Of a stretch of DNA of 64,000 nucleotides, positions 1 through 6,975 are shown in pieces. Below the pieces are notes generated by a model, which ran no database searches, had not been told where the DNA came from, and worked only from the letters and a program-made list of their open reading frames with translations. The stretch spans positions 248,001-312,000 of the forward strand of contig NZ_JAMJWG010000008.1 in NCBI RefSeq assembly GCF_024435355.1, given 5' to 3'. The stretch is from Streptomyces odontomachi. Its GTDB lineage: Bacteria; Actinomycetota; Actinomycetes; Streptomycetales; Streptomycetaceae. The position numbers and the translations under genes were made by a program. Each line of letters starts with the position of its first letter. Position 1 is the stretch's first letter.

Positions 1-101
1 ACGGCGCGGGCGAGGGCTCGACGGGCGACGGCGCAGGTGACGGCTCGATGGGCGACGGCGCAGGTGACGGCTCGATGGGCGACGGCGCAGGTGAGGGCTC
101 G
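1..101. repeat. 27-bp tandem repeat, about 3.7 copies
   Basis: Units run 21-47, 48-74 and 75-101, with a partial degenerate unit at 1-20. Copies differ by one or two bases. The reading frame that later encodes the DUF805 protein is open through the array and would read a Gly/Asp/Ala/Ser-rich nonamer repeat. The array may therefore be an N-terminal extension of that gene or the end of something to the left. I see no recognisable gene in 1-365. Confidence 0.7.
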
Positions 102-365
102 TGCGTGCGGCGGTGGGAGCCCGATGCGGCGTCCGGTCCCGGCGCGGCATCCGGTGCAATGCTCACCCGGCGCACCGTACCGTCCGGCGCACACCGGCGG
201 CACACCGTTTTCCCTGCACACGGCTCCGTCCGCGACGGCTCCCGCCACCCCGGCCACGCCCGTCTCAGCCGACGAGGCCCCGCCAGGCCGCCGCGGGACG
301 GGTCCCGGCGCCGCGCGCCTACCGTGCCCGGCATATCGAGGGTGGGAACCGGTGGGAGGCGTGCG

Positions 366-734
366 ATGGGGTTCGCATGGGCGATCAGGCGAGGGTTCAC
401 GCAGTATGCGCGGTGGGGTGGGCGGGCCTCGCGGTCGGAGTACTGGTGGTTCACGCTGTTCGACGTCGTCTGCTACATCCTCTGTATCGCGCTGACCGTC
501 AAGCTGGAGGCGCCCCTCTTCATGCTCTTCTGGGTGGCCGGGGTGGCCCCGGCGGAACTGGGTGTCTTCGTCCGCAGGTTGCATGACACCGGCCGCAGCG
601 GATGGTGGTGGTTCCTGGGCTGCATCCCGCTCTTCGGCCTGATCATGCTCGTGGTCTTCTTCTGCCAGGCCGGCGATCCGTACGCCAACGAGTACGGTCT
701 GCCGCCGGTCAGGCCCGGCACGGCCTGGACCTGA
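366..734 (+). CDS. DUF805 family small membrane protein
   Basis: A 122-residue integral membrane protein of the DUF805 family (function unknown; found in bacteria and phages). The family signatures are visible: a YARWGGRASRSEYWWF block near residues 14-29, the RRLHDTGRSGWWW block near 69-81, and a C-terminal DPYANEYG segment. Three hydrophobic stretches (about 29-48, 50-67, 82-101) fit membrane helices. The ATG at 366 is chosen because GGGAGG lies 8-13 bases upstream and the recognisable family starts here. The same frame is open leftwards to the window edge through repetitive sequence, so a longer protein cannot be excluded. The stop lies 4 bases from the stop of the convergent WD40 gene, leaving no room for a separate terminator. 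Confidence 0.85.
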   Translation: MGFAWAIRRGFTQYARWGGRASRSEYWWFTLFDVVCYILCIALTVKLEAPLFMLFWVAGVAPAELGVFVRRLHDTGRSGWWWFLGCIPLFGLIMLVVFFCQAGDPYANEYGLPPVRPGTAWT

Positions 735-738
735 GGGC

Positions 739-1824
739 CTACCGGCCATCCCTCGACGGCCTCCGGCCCTCCCTCGACGGCTTCCGGCCTTCCTTCGACG
801 GCGTGAGCCCGGACATCGCCGGGGACACCCGCACCGTGCCGTCGTTGCCGGCGCTGGCCACCCGCATCGCCCCGTCGCTACCGGCCAGCGCGACCACGGC
901 GTGGACGGCGACACCGCCCCAGGATGTCCGGCCGAAGGCCGGGCCCGGCCGGTTGAGGACCGGGCCGAGCTCCCGGCCCGCCTCCGGGTCCCAGAGCTGC
1001 ACGCCCGCATCGCGGTCCGTGCCGAACGCGGCCGCCAGCACCGTCCGACGGGCCAGCGGGACGGCCGCCAGCGCCGTGCACGGGCCGTGTGCGAAGTCAC
1101 CGTCGAGCATCAGGCGCCCTGTGCGCAGGTCCCACACCTCGATGCCGCGCACCGACCCCAGGGCCAGCCGGGGCTCGTCCCGGAGACCCGTGAAGTACTC
1201 CATGGCACCCCGCGCCCGCCGGCCGGGGTCGAGCTGCCGCATCGCCCACCCGCGACCCCTTGCCCGGGGGTACCACAGTTCCACGGCACCGCCGTAGCGG
1301 ATGGCGGCGAAGCCGGCCGTGCGGTCGGTGATGCGTACCCCGGTGAGCCGGTGGACGCCGGCCCCGACGTGGCCGCGTCTGCCCTCCGGCTGCTTGCACC
1401 GGAAGAGGACGGACCCGGTGTTCGGGTCGATCACCCGAACCTGCTGCGCGTCGGCCGTCACCAGCGACTCCGGGCGCCCGGCCGTCGCCGGCACGACGGC
1501 CAGCGCCAGGGCGTGCGGCGCAGCGAAGTGCCGCAGCGGCGGCCCGTCGCCCAGACGGGCGGGATCCCACAGGGCGATCCCCCTCGGCGCGGACGTCACC
1601 AGGGCCTGCGTGCCGGAGGCCAACCGGAGGGCGGCCAGGCTCTGGACGACGGTTTCGTCCAGGGTGAGCGGCCGCGCGACCGCCTCGCCGGTCGTGGGGT
1701 CCCAGAGGCGCACGGTGCCTTCGGTGTCGCCACTGGCCAGCAGCGTCCTCCCGGCCGGGGTCGGCACGGCGGCCAACCGGTGGACGATCCAGCCGTGGCC
1801 TTTCAGGCGCAGTTCGTCGTCCAT
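739..1824 (-). CDS. WD40-repeat beta-propeller protein
   Basis: A 361-residue protein without an evident signal peptide, made of degenerate WD40 repeats. The first reads RLKGHG...LASGDTEGTVRLWDP and later ones end in VQLWDPEAGR and SAGNDGTVRV. WD40 propellers are interaction scaffolds; the partner is unknown. The ATG at 1824 has AAGGG about 10 bases upstream. The frame is open for another 163 codons (to 2313), but that part is low-complexity GRSP repeat lying over tandem DNA repeats, so I take the shorter start. The last 21 residues are three 7-residue PSxxGRx repeats encoded by a 21-bp tandem repeat at 740-802. It is the only gene on this strand here and converges on the DUF805 gene. Confidence 0.75.
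   Translation of the reverse strand: MDDELRLKGHGWIVHRLAAVPTPAGRTLLASGDTEGTVRLWDPTTGEAVARPLTLDETVVQSLAALRLASGTQALVTSAPRGIALWDPARLGDGPPLRHFAAPHALALAVVPATAGRPESLVTADAQQVRVIDPNTGSVLFRCKQPEGRRGHVGAGVHRLTGVRITDRTAGFAAIRYGGAVELWYPRARGRGWAMRQLDPGRRARGAMEYFTGLRDEPRLALGSVRGIEVWDLRTGRLMLDGDFAHGPCTALAAVPLARRTVLAAAFGTDRDAGVQLWDPEAGRELGPVLNRPGPAFGRTSWGGVAVHAVVALAGSDGAMRVASAGNDGTVRVSPAMSGLTPSKEGRKPSREGRRPSRDGR
740..802. repeat. 21-bp tandem repeat, 3 copies
   Basis: Units 740-760, 761-781 and 782-802. The repeat is in frame and adds three basic heptapeptides to the C-terminus of the WD40 protein, immediately before its stop codon. Confidence 0.8.
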
Positions 1825-2540
1825 GAACACGGCCCTTCTGTGCGGGAGCGTCGAGCGAGGCCCCTGCGATGTCCCTGCGATGCCCCTGCGGGGAGCGGCC
1901 GGGGAGTTGGCAGGGGAGCGACCGAAGAGCGACCAGGGAGCGACCGGGGAGCGGCCGAAGATTGGCAGGGGAATGGCAGGGGAGCGGCCGAAGATAAACC
2001 TGGAGGGCCGGGACCCATCCCAGGAACGACGGCGTGGGGCCCATGAGGCGGCCGAGGTCCATGGGATCGGTCCGCGCCCCCGCCGGCCACCGAAACTTTC
2101 GACACCCTTCCCGACGCCGACCTCGACGGCCGGCCCACACTCCGACATCCCGCACCGAAGCACGGCGACGGCCCCGCATCCGCGAACTGGCACTCCTTTG
2201 CCGGCGTCCGCGGCCCGTTCCACTTCAGCTTTTCGAAAGGCTTGCGGTAATTCGCTGCACAGCAACGTTTCACCGGTCCAAATCACCATCGCCCGCCAGG
2301 ACAGGAAGCGCATTTAGCCGCCGTCCCACACCCGCCGAGACCAGCAATAGCGATTCACGTCGAATCGATTTCGAATCGACGCTCCGAGATCTCCGATCGC
2401 CCGTAATTCCCGACCGCACCACCACCCTCCACCATCCAGAAAACCGCCTCCCACCAGCCACGACACCTCACCACACAGCCACACAATCGCGAATCTATTT
2501 GCATGCCCGCGTCAAGCCGCTAACATCCCGGAAGCAGCAA
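1825..2540. other. Gene-free region with degenerate repeats and the head of the pectinase promoter
   Basis: About 1860-2000 holds degenerate direct repeats built on GGGGAGCGGCCGAAGA and GGCAGGGGA-like units. About 2210-2520 is noticeably poorer in GC than its surroundings and probably contains promoter sequence for the divergent WD40 gene and the pectinase operon. I see no convincing gene in this interval. The named operators follow at 2541-2641. Confidence 0.5.
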
Positions 2541-2554
2541 TGGGAGCGCTCCCA
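2541..2554. promoter_or_regulatory. CebR-type operator (perfect palindrome)
   Basis: The 14-base palindrome TGGGAGCGCTCCCA lies 164 bases before the pectinesterase start. This is the known binding sequence of CebR, the LacI-family cellobiose/cellotriose-responsive repressor of cellulose utilisation in Streptomyces. Its location before pectinases suggests co-control with cellulases. Related LacI-family repressors recognise similar sites. Confidence 0.8.
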
Positions 2555-2594
2555 AAAAGGAGCAACTCCCCCGTCCGTTCAGGGCAGTGGGGGA

Positions 2595-2641
2595 GTTCGA
2601 AAGACCGAACCAGCCACGTTCGAAAAACCGAACGTTCGAAC
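2595..2641. promoter_or_regulatory. Two direct copies of a 16-bp interrupted palindrome
   Basis: GTTCG-N6-CGAAC occurs at 2595-2610 and again at 2618-2633, followed directly by the 8-base palindrome GTTCGAAC at 2634-2641. Spacing between the two copies is 23 bases. The arrangement looks like a cooperative repressor or activator site, possibly for an IclR- or LacI-type regulator. The regulator is not identifiable here. Confidence 0.6.
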
Positions 2642-2717
2642 CGCCGGACAAGAGCCGGCGCGAAGCCCGTGGCGCAATCCGGCGGCGCAATCCGGACGGA
2701 AATCGAAGGAGCCCGGC

Positions 2718-4685
2718 ATGACCAGCACCCGCACCCCAGAAGGCGGCGGAACACCCGAGCGCGGCAGAACAGCCGAAACCGGTGGAATACCCGGAGAAGG
2801 CCAGGCATCCAGAGAGGGCCGAGCACCCGGAGAAGGCCGGGCACCCGGAGACGGCCAGGCACCCGGAGACGGCCGGGCACCCGCAGAAGGCCAGGCACCC
2901 GGAGACGGCCGGGCACCCGCAGAAGGCCAGGCACCCGGAGACGGCCGGGCACCCGCAGAAGGCCAGGCACCCGGAGACGGCCGGGCACCCGCAGAAGGCC
3001 AGGCACCCGGAGACGGCCGGGCACCCAGGGCGGGTGGGCCCTCCGAAACCGGCGCACCGCGCGCCGAAGGCAGTGCGCCCGGCGGCACCGGGCGCATCCG
3101 GCCGCGCCCCACCGGATCGCACCACCCCACCGGATCGCACCACCCCACCGGATCGCACCACCCCACCGGATCGCACCACCCCACCGGATCGCACCACCGC
3201 GCCGGATCGCGCCACCGCACCGCCGTGCCCGCGGCGACGGCGCTGGCCGCCGCGACCACGGCGCTGACGCTCGCCGCCGGCTCCGGCGTGTTACTGACCG
3301 CCCCCGCCTCGGCCGCCGCCACGGCCCGCCCCGCGGCCGCCGCGGCGGCCCCCAGCGCCGGCGGCACCTACCAACTCGCCGTCACCGCCAGCGGCAAGTG
3401 CATCGACGTGCCCGAAGCCTCGTCCGACAACGGCGCCCTGCTCCAGCAGTGGGGCTGCACCGACGGCGCCTCCTGGCAGCAGTTCAAGGTGACCTCGGTC
3501 GGCTCGGGCGTCTACGAGCTGGCCAACGTCAGCAGCGGCAAGTGCATCGACGTACCCAGCGGAGTCGCCACCGAAGGCCTCCAGGTCCAGCAGTGGGGCT
3601 GCGGCACCGACAAGACCAACCAGCAGTGGACCCTCACCGCCGACGGCAGCGGCTACCGCCTGAAGAACGTCAAGAGCGGCCTCTGCCTCGCCGACAAGGA
3701 CGCCTCCACCGCCAGCGGCAACCCGATCGTCCAGCAGGCCTGCGCCTCCACCGCCGCCCAGCAGTGGTCCTTCAACCCCGTCGGCGGTTCCGTGGAGGGC
3801 GACATCACGGTGGCCAAGGACGGCAGCGGCGACTACACCACCGTGCAGGCCGCGGTGAACGCGGTGGGCACCGGCGGCAGCAGCGAGGTGGTCATCGCGA
3901 TCAAGGCGGGCACGTACCGCGAGCAGGTGTCGATCCCGTCCAACAAGCCGTACATCACCTTCGAGGGCGCCGGCAGCTCACCGAGCGACGTGGTGATCGT
4001 CAACAACAAGAACGCCGGCGACTACGGCACCCAGGGCTGCGCCACCATCAGCATCCAGGGCGACAACTTCAGGGCCCACAACCTCACCTTCTCGAACGAC
4101 TTCGACGAGAACACCCCCAACAACGGCGCCCAGGCCCTGGCCATGTACCTGGACGCGGACCGGGTCGTGCTGGACAACGTGCGGCTGCTCGCCGACCAGG
4201 ACACCCTCCAGGTCCACGACGACGCCCGCACGTACATCAGGAACTCCTACATCGAGGGCACCGTCGACTTCATCTACGGCGGCGGCATCGCGGTCTTCGA
4301 CTCCGACCGGATCTACGAGAAGCGCAGCACCGGCGGCCCGATCACCGCGGCGAGCACCCCGGCGGACCAGAAGTACGGCTTCCTCTTCTACAAGTCGACG
4401 ATCACGGGCGCGACGAACAACACCACGCAGCTCGGCCGGCCGTGGCGGGCCGACGCCCAGGTGCTGTACCGCGAGTCGTCCCTGTCCGCCACCATCGCCA
4501 CGGCGCAGCCCTGGATCAACATGTCCGACAACACATGGCAGAACGCCCGCTTCAAGGAGTACAAGAACACCGGCTCGGGCGCGACCACCAACGGCAACCG
4601 CCCGCAGCTCTCCGACTCCGACGCGCCGAACTACACGCCGCAGAAGTACCTCGCCGGCTCCGACGGCTGGAACCCGATCGGCTGA
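2718..4685 (+). CDS. Secreted pectinesterase with ricin-B/CBM13 domain and repetitive N-terminal leader
   Basis: Predicted to de-esterify pectin outside the cell. Of its 655 residues, about 1-165 are low-complexity repeats. A hydrophobic signal-type segment lies near 171-193 and ends at ASAA. A ricin-B-type (QxW) lectin domain spans about 216-355 and a pectinesterase domain (PF01095 type) about 362-650. Family motifs seen are QDTLQ, GTVDFIYGGG (usual form GTVDFIFG) and LGRPWR, which include the catalytic Asp pair and Arg. The ATG at 2718 follows GAAGGAGC at 7-13 bases; an internal start nearer the signal segment is possible. The leader is encoded by two 18-bp minisatellites. It is first in an operon with pectate lyase 64 bases downstream. 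Function is confident; the role of the leader is unknown. Confidence 0.9.
   Translation: MTSTRTPEGGGTPERGRTAETGGIPGEGQASREGRAPGEGRAPGDGQAPGDGRAPAEGQAPGDGRAPAEGQAPGDGRAPAEGQAPGDGRAPAEGQAPGDGRAPRAGGPSETGAPRAEGSAPGGTGRIRPRPTGSHHPTGSHHPTGSHHPTGSHHPTGSHHRAGSRHRTAVPAATALAAATTALTLAAGSGVLLTAPASAAATARPAAAAAAPSAGGTYQLAVTASGKCIDVPEASSDNGALLQQWGCTDGASWQQFKVTSVGSGVYELANVSSGKCIDVPSGVATEGLQVQQWGCGTDKTNQQWTLTADGSGYRLKNVKSGLCLADKDASTASGNPIVQQACASTAAQQWSFNPVGGSVEGDITVAKDGSGDYTTVQAAVNAVGTGGSSEVVIAIKAGTYREQVSIPSNKPYITFEGAGSSPSDVVIVNNKNAGDYGTQGCATISIQGDNFRAHNLTFSNDFDENTPNNGAQALAMYLDADRVVLDNVRLLADQDTLQVHDDARTYIRNSYIEGTVDFIYGGGIAVFDSDRIYEKRSTGGPITAASTPADQKYGFLFYKSTITGATNNTTQLGRPWRADAQVLYRESSLSATIATAQPWINMSDNTWQNARFKEYKNTGSGATTNGNRPQLSDSDAPNYTPQKYLAGSDGWNPIG
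2823..3020 (+). repeat. 18-bp minisatellite, 11 units
   Basis: Eleven tandem units alternating between two variants (so also a 36-bp higher-order repeat). They encode hexapeptides of the APGDGR/APAEGQ type in the leader of the pectinesterase. All units keep the reading frame. Confidence 0.9.
3111..3218 (+). repeat. Second 18-bp minisatellite, 6 units
   Basis: Six tandem 18-base units, the last two diverged, encoding TGSHHP-type hexapeptides directly before the signal-like segment of the pectinesterase. The His pairs make this part of the leader His-rich. Confidence 0.9.
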
Positions 4686-4749
4686 GTCCGGACCACTTCC
4701 CGCAACGAGTCCAAGCCCACCCCCCGGGCACATGACCACAGGAGAATCC

Positions 4750-6195
4750 ATGCCAAGACGAACATTGATCAGGACGACCTACCCCGTGGCGGCACTGGCC
4801 CTGGCCGTGTCGGGCCTGGTCGTGAGCGCGTCGGCGTCCCCGGCGGGTGCGGCGAGCGCCCCGTCGGCCGGCTCGGTCTACCAGCTCGCGGTGGCCGCCA
4901 GCGGCAGGTGCATCGACGTACCCAGCGGCACGACCGACACCGGTGCCCTGCTCCAGCAGTGGGGATGCAGTGACGCCACCTGGCAGCAGTTCAAGGTGAA
5001 CTCGGTCGGCTCGGGCGTCTACGAACTGGCCAACGTCAACAGCGGCAAGTGCATCGACGTACCCAGCGGAGCCGCCACCGAGGACCTCCAGGCCCAGCAG
5101 TGGAACTGCGGCACCGACAAGACCAACCAGCAGTTCACCCTCACCGCCGACGGCTCCGGTTTCCGGCTCAAGAACGTCAAGAGCGGCCTCTGCCTCTCCG
5201 TCAAGGGCGGCTCCACCTCCAACGGCGCCGCGATCGTGCAGAACAGCTGCGCGAGCACCGCCGCCCAGCAGTGGACCTTCAAGCCCGTCAGCGCCGGTCG
5301 CACCTGGTCCGACACGGCCGACGGCTTCGCCTCCACGGACGGCGGCACCACCGGCGGCGCGGGCGGCAGCACGGTCACCGTCACCAGCTACGCCGACCTG
5401 GAGAAGTACGCGGGCTCCAGCTCCGCCTACACGATCAAGGTCGCCGCTTCGATCAAGGTGCCGGAGTACGGCCACGAGATCCCGGTGACGTCGAACAAGA
5501 CCCTCATCGGCGTGGGCACGTCGGGCGAGATCGTGAACGGCGGACTGAACCTCGGCACCGGCGTCCACAACGTCATCATCCGCAACCTGACCATCCGTGA
5601 CACCCGGATGGCCGACGACGACCCGGACGACAAGCTCTACGACTACGACGGCATCCAGATGGACACCGCCGACCACGTCTGGATCGACCACAACCACATC
5701 GTGCGGATGAACGACGGCCTGATCGACAGCCGCAAGGACACCAGCCACCTGACGGTCTCCTGGAACAACCTCGGCGAGGTCAACAAGGCCTTCGGTATCG
5801 GCTGGACCGACAACGTCACCGCCCGTATGACGATCCACCACAACTGGATCCACGACACCAACCAGCGCAACCCCAGCACCGACAACGTGGCACTGGCCCA
5901 CCTCTACAACAACTACATGCAGAACATCACGTCGTACGGCAACTACTCGCGCGGCTCGACGAAGATGGTCCTCGAGAACAGCTACTTCGACAACGTGAAG
6001 AACCCGTACCAGAAGGACGACACCGCCGCGCTCACCCTGAAGGGCGCCGTCGTCGTCAACTGCTCGGGCAACCAGCAGACGGGCGGCACCACCTTCACCC
6101 CGTCCGACTACTACAGCTACACCCTCGACCCGACCGCGGACCTGCCGACGCTGCTGAAGCAGTACTCCGGCCCGCAGAGCAACATCGGCAACTGA
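4750..6195 (+). CDS. Secreted pectate lyase (PL1) with ricin-B/CBM13 domain
   Basis: Predicted to cleave polygalacturonate by beta-elimination outside the cell. Of its 481 residues, 1-36 form a signal peptide (RR near the N-terminus, ASA/AGA end). About 38-180 is a ricin-B lectin domain with QxW motifs, and about 205-480 is a right-handed beta-helix pectate lyase of family 1. Visible lyase motifs are WIDHNHI, DGLIDS and HHNWIHDTNQRNPS, including the conserved catalytic-region Arg. The ATG at 4750 is preferred over an in-frame ATG at 4732 because AGGAG lies 7-11 bases before it. It follows the pectinesterase in the same operon, a logical pairing since methylesterase action creates its substrate. 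A strong hairpin follows at 6226. Confidence 0.93.
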   Translation: MPRRTLIRTTYPVAALALAVSGLVVSASASPAGAASAPSAGSVYQLAVAASGRCIDVPSGTTDTGALLQQWGCSDATWQQFKVNSVGSGVYELANVNSGKCIDVPSGAATEDLQAQQWNCGTDKTNQQFTLTADGSGFRLKNVKSGLCLSVKGGSTSNGAAIVQNSCASTAAQQWTFKPVSAGRTWSDTADGFASTDGGTTGGAGGSTVTVTSYADLEKYAGSSSAYTIKVAASIKVPEYGHEIPVTSNKTLIGVGTSGEIVNGGLNLGTGVHNVIIRNLTIRDTRMADDDPDDKLYDYDGIQMDTADHVWIDHNHIVRMNDGLIDSRKDTSHLTVSWNNLGEVNKAFGIGWTDNVTARMTIHHNWIHDTNQRNPSTDNVALAHLYNNYMQNITSYGNYSRGSTKMVLENSYFDNVKNPYQKDDTAALTLKGAVVVNCSGNQQTGGTTFTPSDYYSYTLDPTADLPTLLKQYSGPQSNIGN

Positions 6196-6225
6196 GCCCG
6201 ACGCACGTCCCTTCCCCTTCCCCTC

Positions 6226-6263
6226 GTGCCCCGGCACGGCGCGCAGGCGCTGTGCCGGGGCAC
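6226..6263 (+). terminator. Rho-independent-type hairpin after the pectinase operon
   Basis: A perfect 12-base stem pairs 6226-6237 with 6252-6263 around a 14-base loop. There is no U-tract, as is usual in Streptomyces. Most of the hairpin sequence recurs at 12016-12049 after an unrelated gene. Confidence 0.8.
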
Positions 6264-6444
6264 GGTGCATGTGATCACGCGCCGGGAACGGTCCAGGGGA
6301 TCGCGGCGGGCTCCCCCGGGGCTCCGGCACCCAGAGCTTCCGGCCAAGTACGGCGCGTTCCATGAGGTAGCGCCTCCCCGGCATTGCTACGGTGATCGGA
6401 ACATCACGGTGGGTAGCCGAGGTTGGATTCGGGGGACGGTGTTC

Positions 6445-6936
6445 ATGGCGTGGGATGAGTGGGAGCAACTCAAGGCCGAAGCTGCTGAACGACACTCGGC
6501 TCACACGGAGTTGAACCAGCTGGACGGCGGTGGCGGGGGTGGCGGCGGTCCGGCGCTGCCGGGCAAGACCGGTGATCTCGCGGTCGGCCATGCTGATCTG
6601 GTCACCATCGGCAAGCATGCGCACGGTCTGTACGACAAGCTCTGGGACAGGGCACGTACTGCCGTTCCCAGCAGCGACAAGGCCGCGGGGAACCTCTCTC
6701 ATCAGGGCTTCGCTCTGGGCGCGGGACTGAGGCACGTCGCGGACCGCTGGGACGAGCAGCTGGCGTCTCTGCGGGACGCGTGCGCGCACATCTCGAACCA
6801 TCTTCAGGTCACCCGGAAGATCCACGCCGGCGACGAGCACTACATCCAGCGCCAGGCGAGCAGTATCGACGCGCTGGATGCGGGATTCGACGAACGCGTC
6901 GGGGGCCCCGGCAAGAAGAACCGGCACGACAACTGA
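6445..6936 (+). CDS. Small helical protein of a possible type VII (ESX-like) secretion module
   Basis: A 163-residue mostly helical protein starting MAWDEWEQLKAE, with a Gly-rich turn near residues 31-38 and a second helical part containing ADRWDEQLASLRDAC. There is no signal peptide. Length and helix content resemble WXG100/ESX-associated partner proteins, but I do not see a clean WxG pair, so this is an inference. Its neighbour 39 bases downstream has an LXG-like N-terminus, and such pairs are usually chaperone plus substrate. The start could also be GTG at 6439; GGGGGAC at 6431-6437 serves either. Confidence 0.6.
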   Translation: MAWDEWEQLKAEAAERHSAHTELNQLDGGGGGGGGPALPGKTGDLAVGHADLVTIGKHAHGLYDKLWDRARTAVPSSDKAAGNLSHQGFALGAGLRHVADRWDEQLASLRDACAHISNHLQVTRKIHAGDEHYIQRQASSIDALDAGFDERVGGPGKKNRHDN

Positions 6937-6975
6937 CCGAGCAAGAAGCAGCAGAAGCAGGCAGGACGACAACTG

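Noticed and set aside
2823..3218. Regular repeats resembling a CRISPR array
   Set aside because: The 18-bp units are contiguous without unique spacers and keep an open reading frame; no cas gene is present. They are coding minisatellites.
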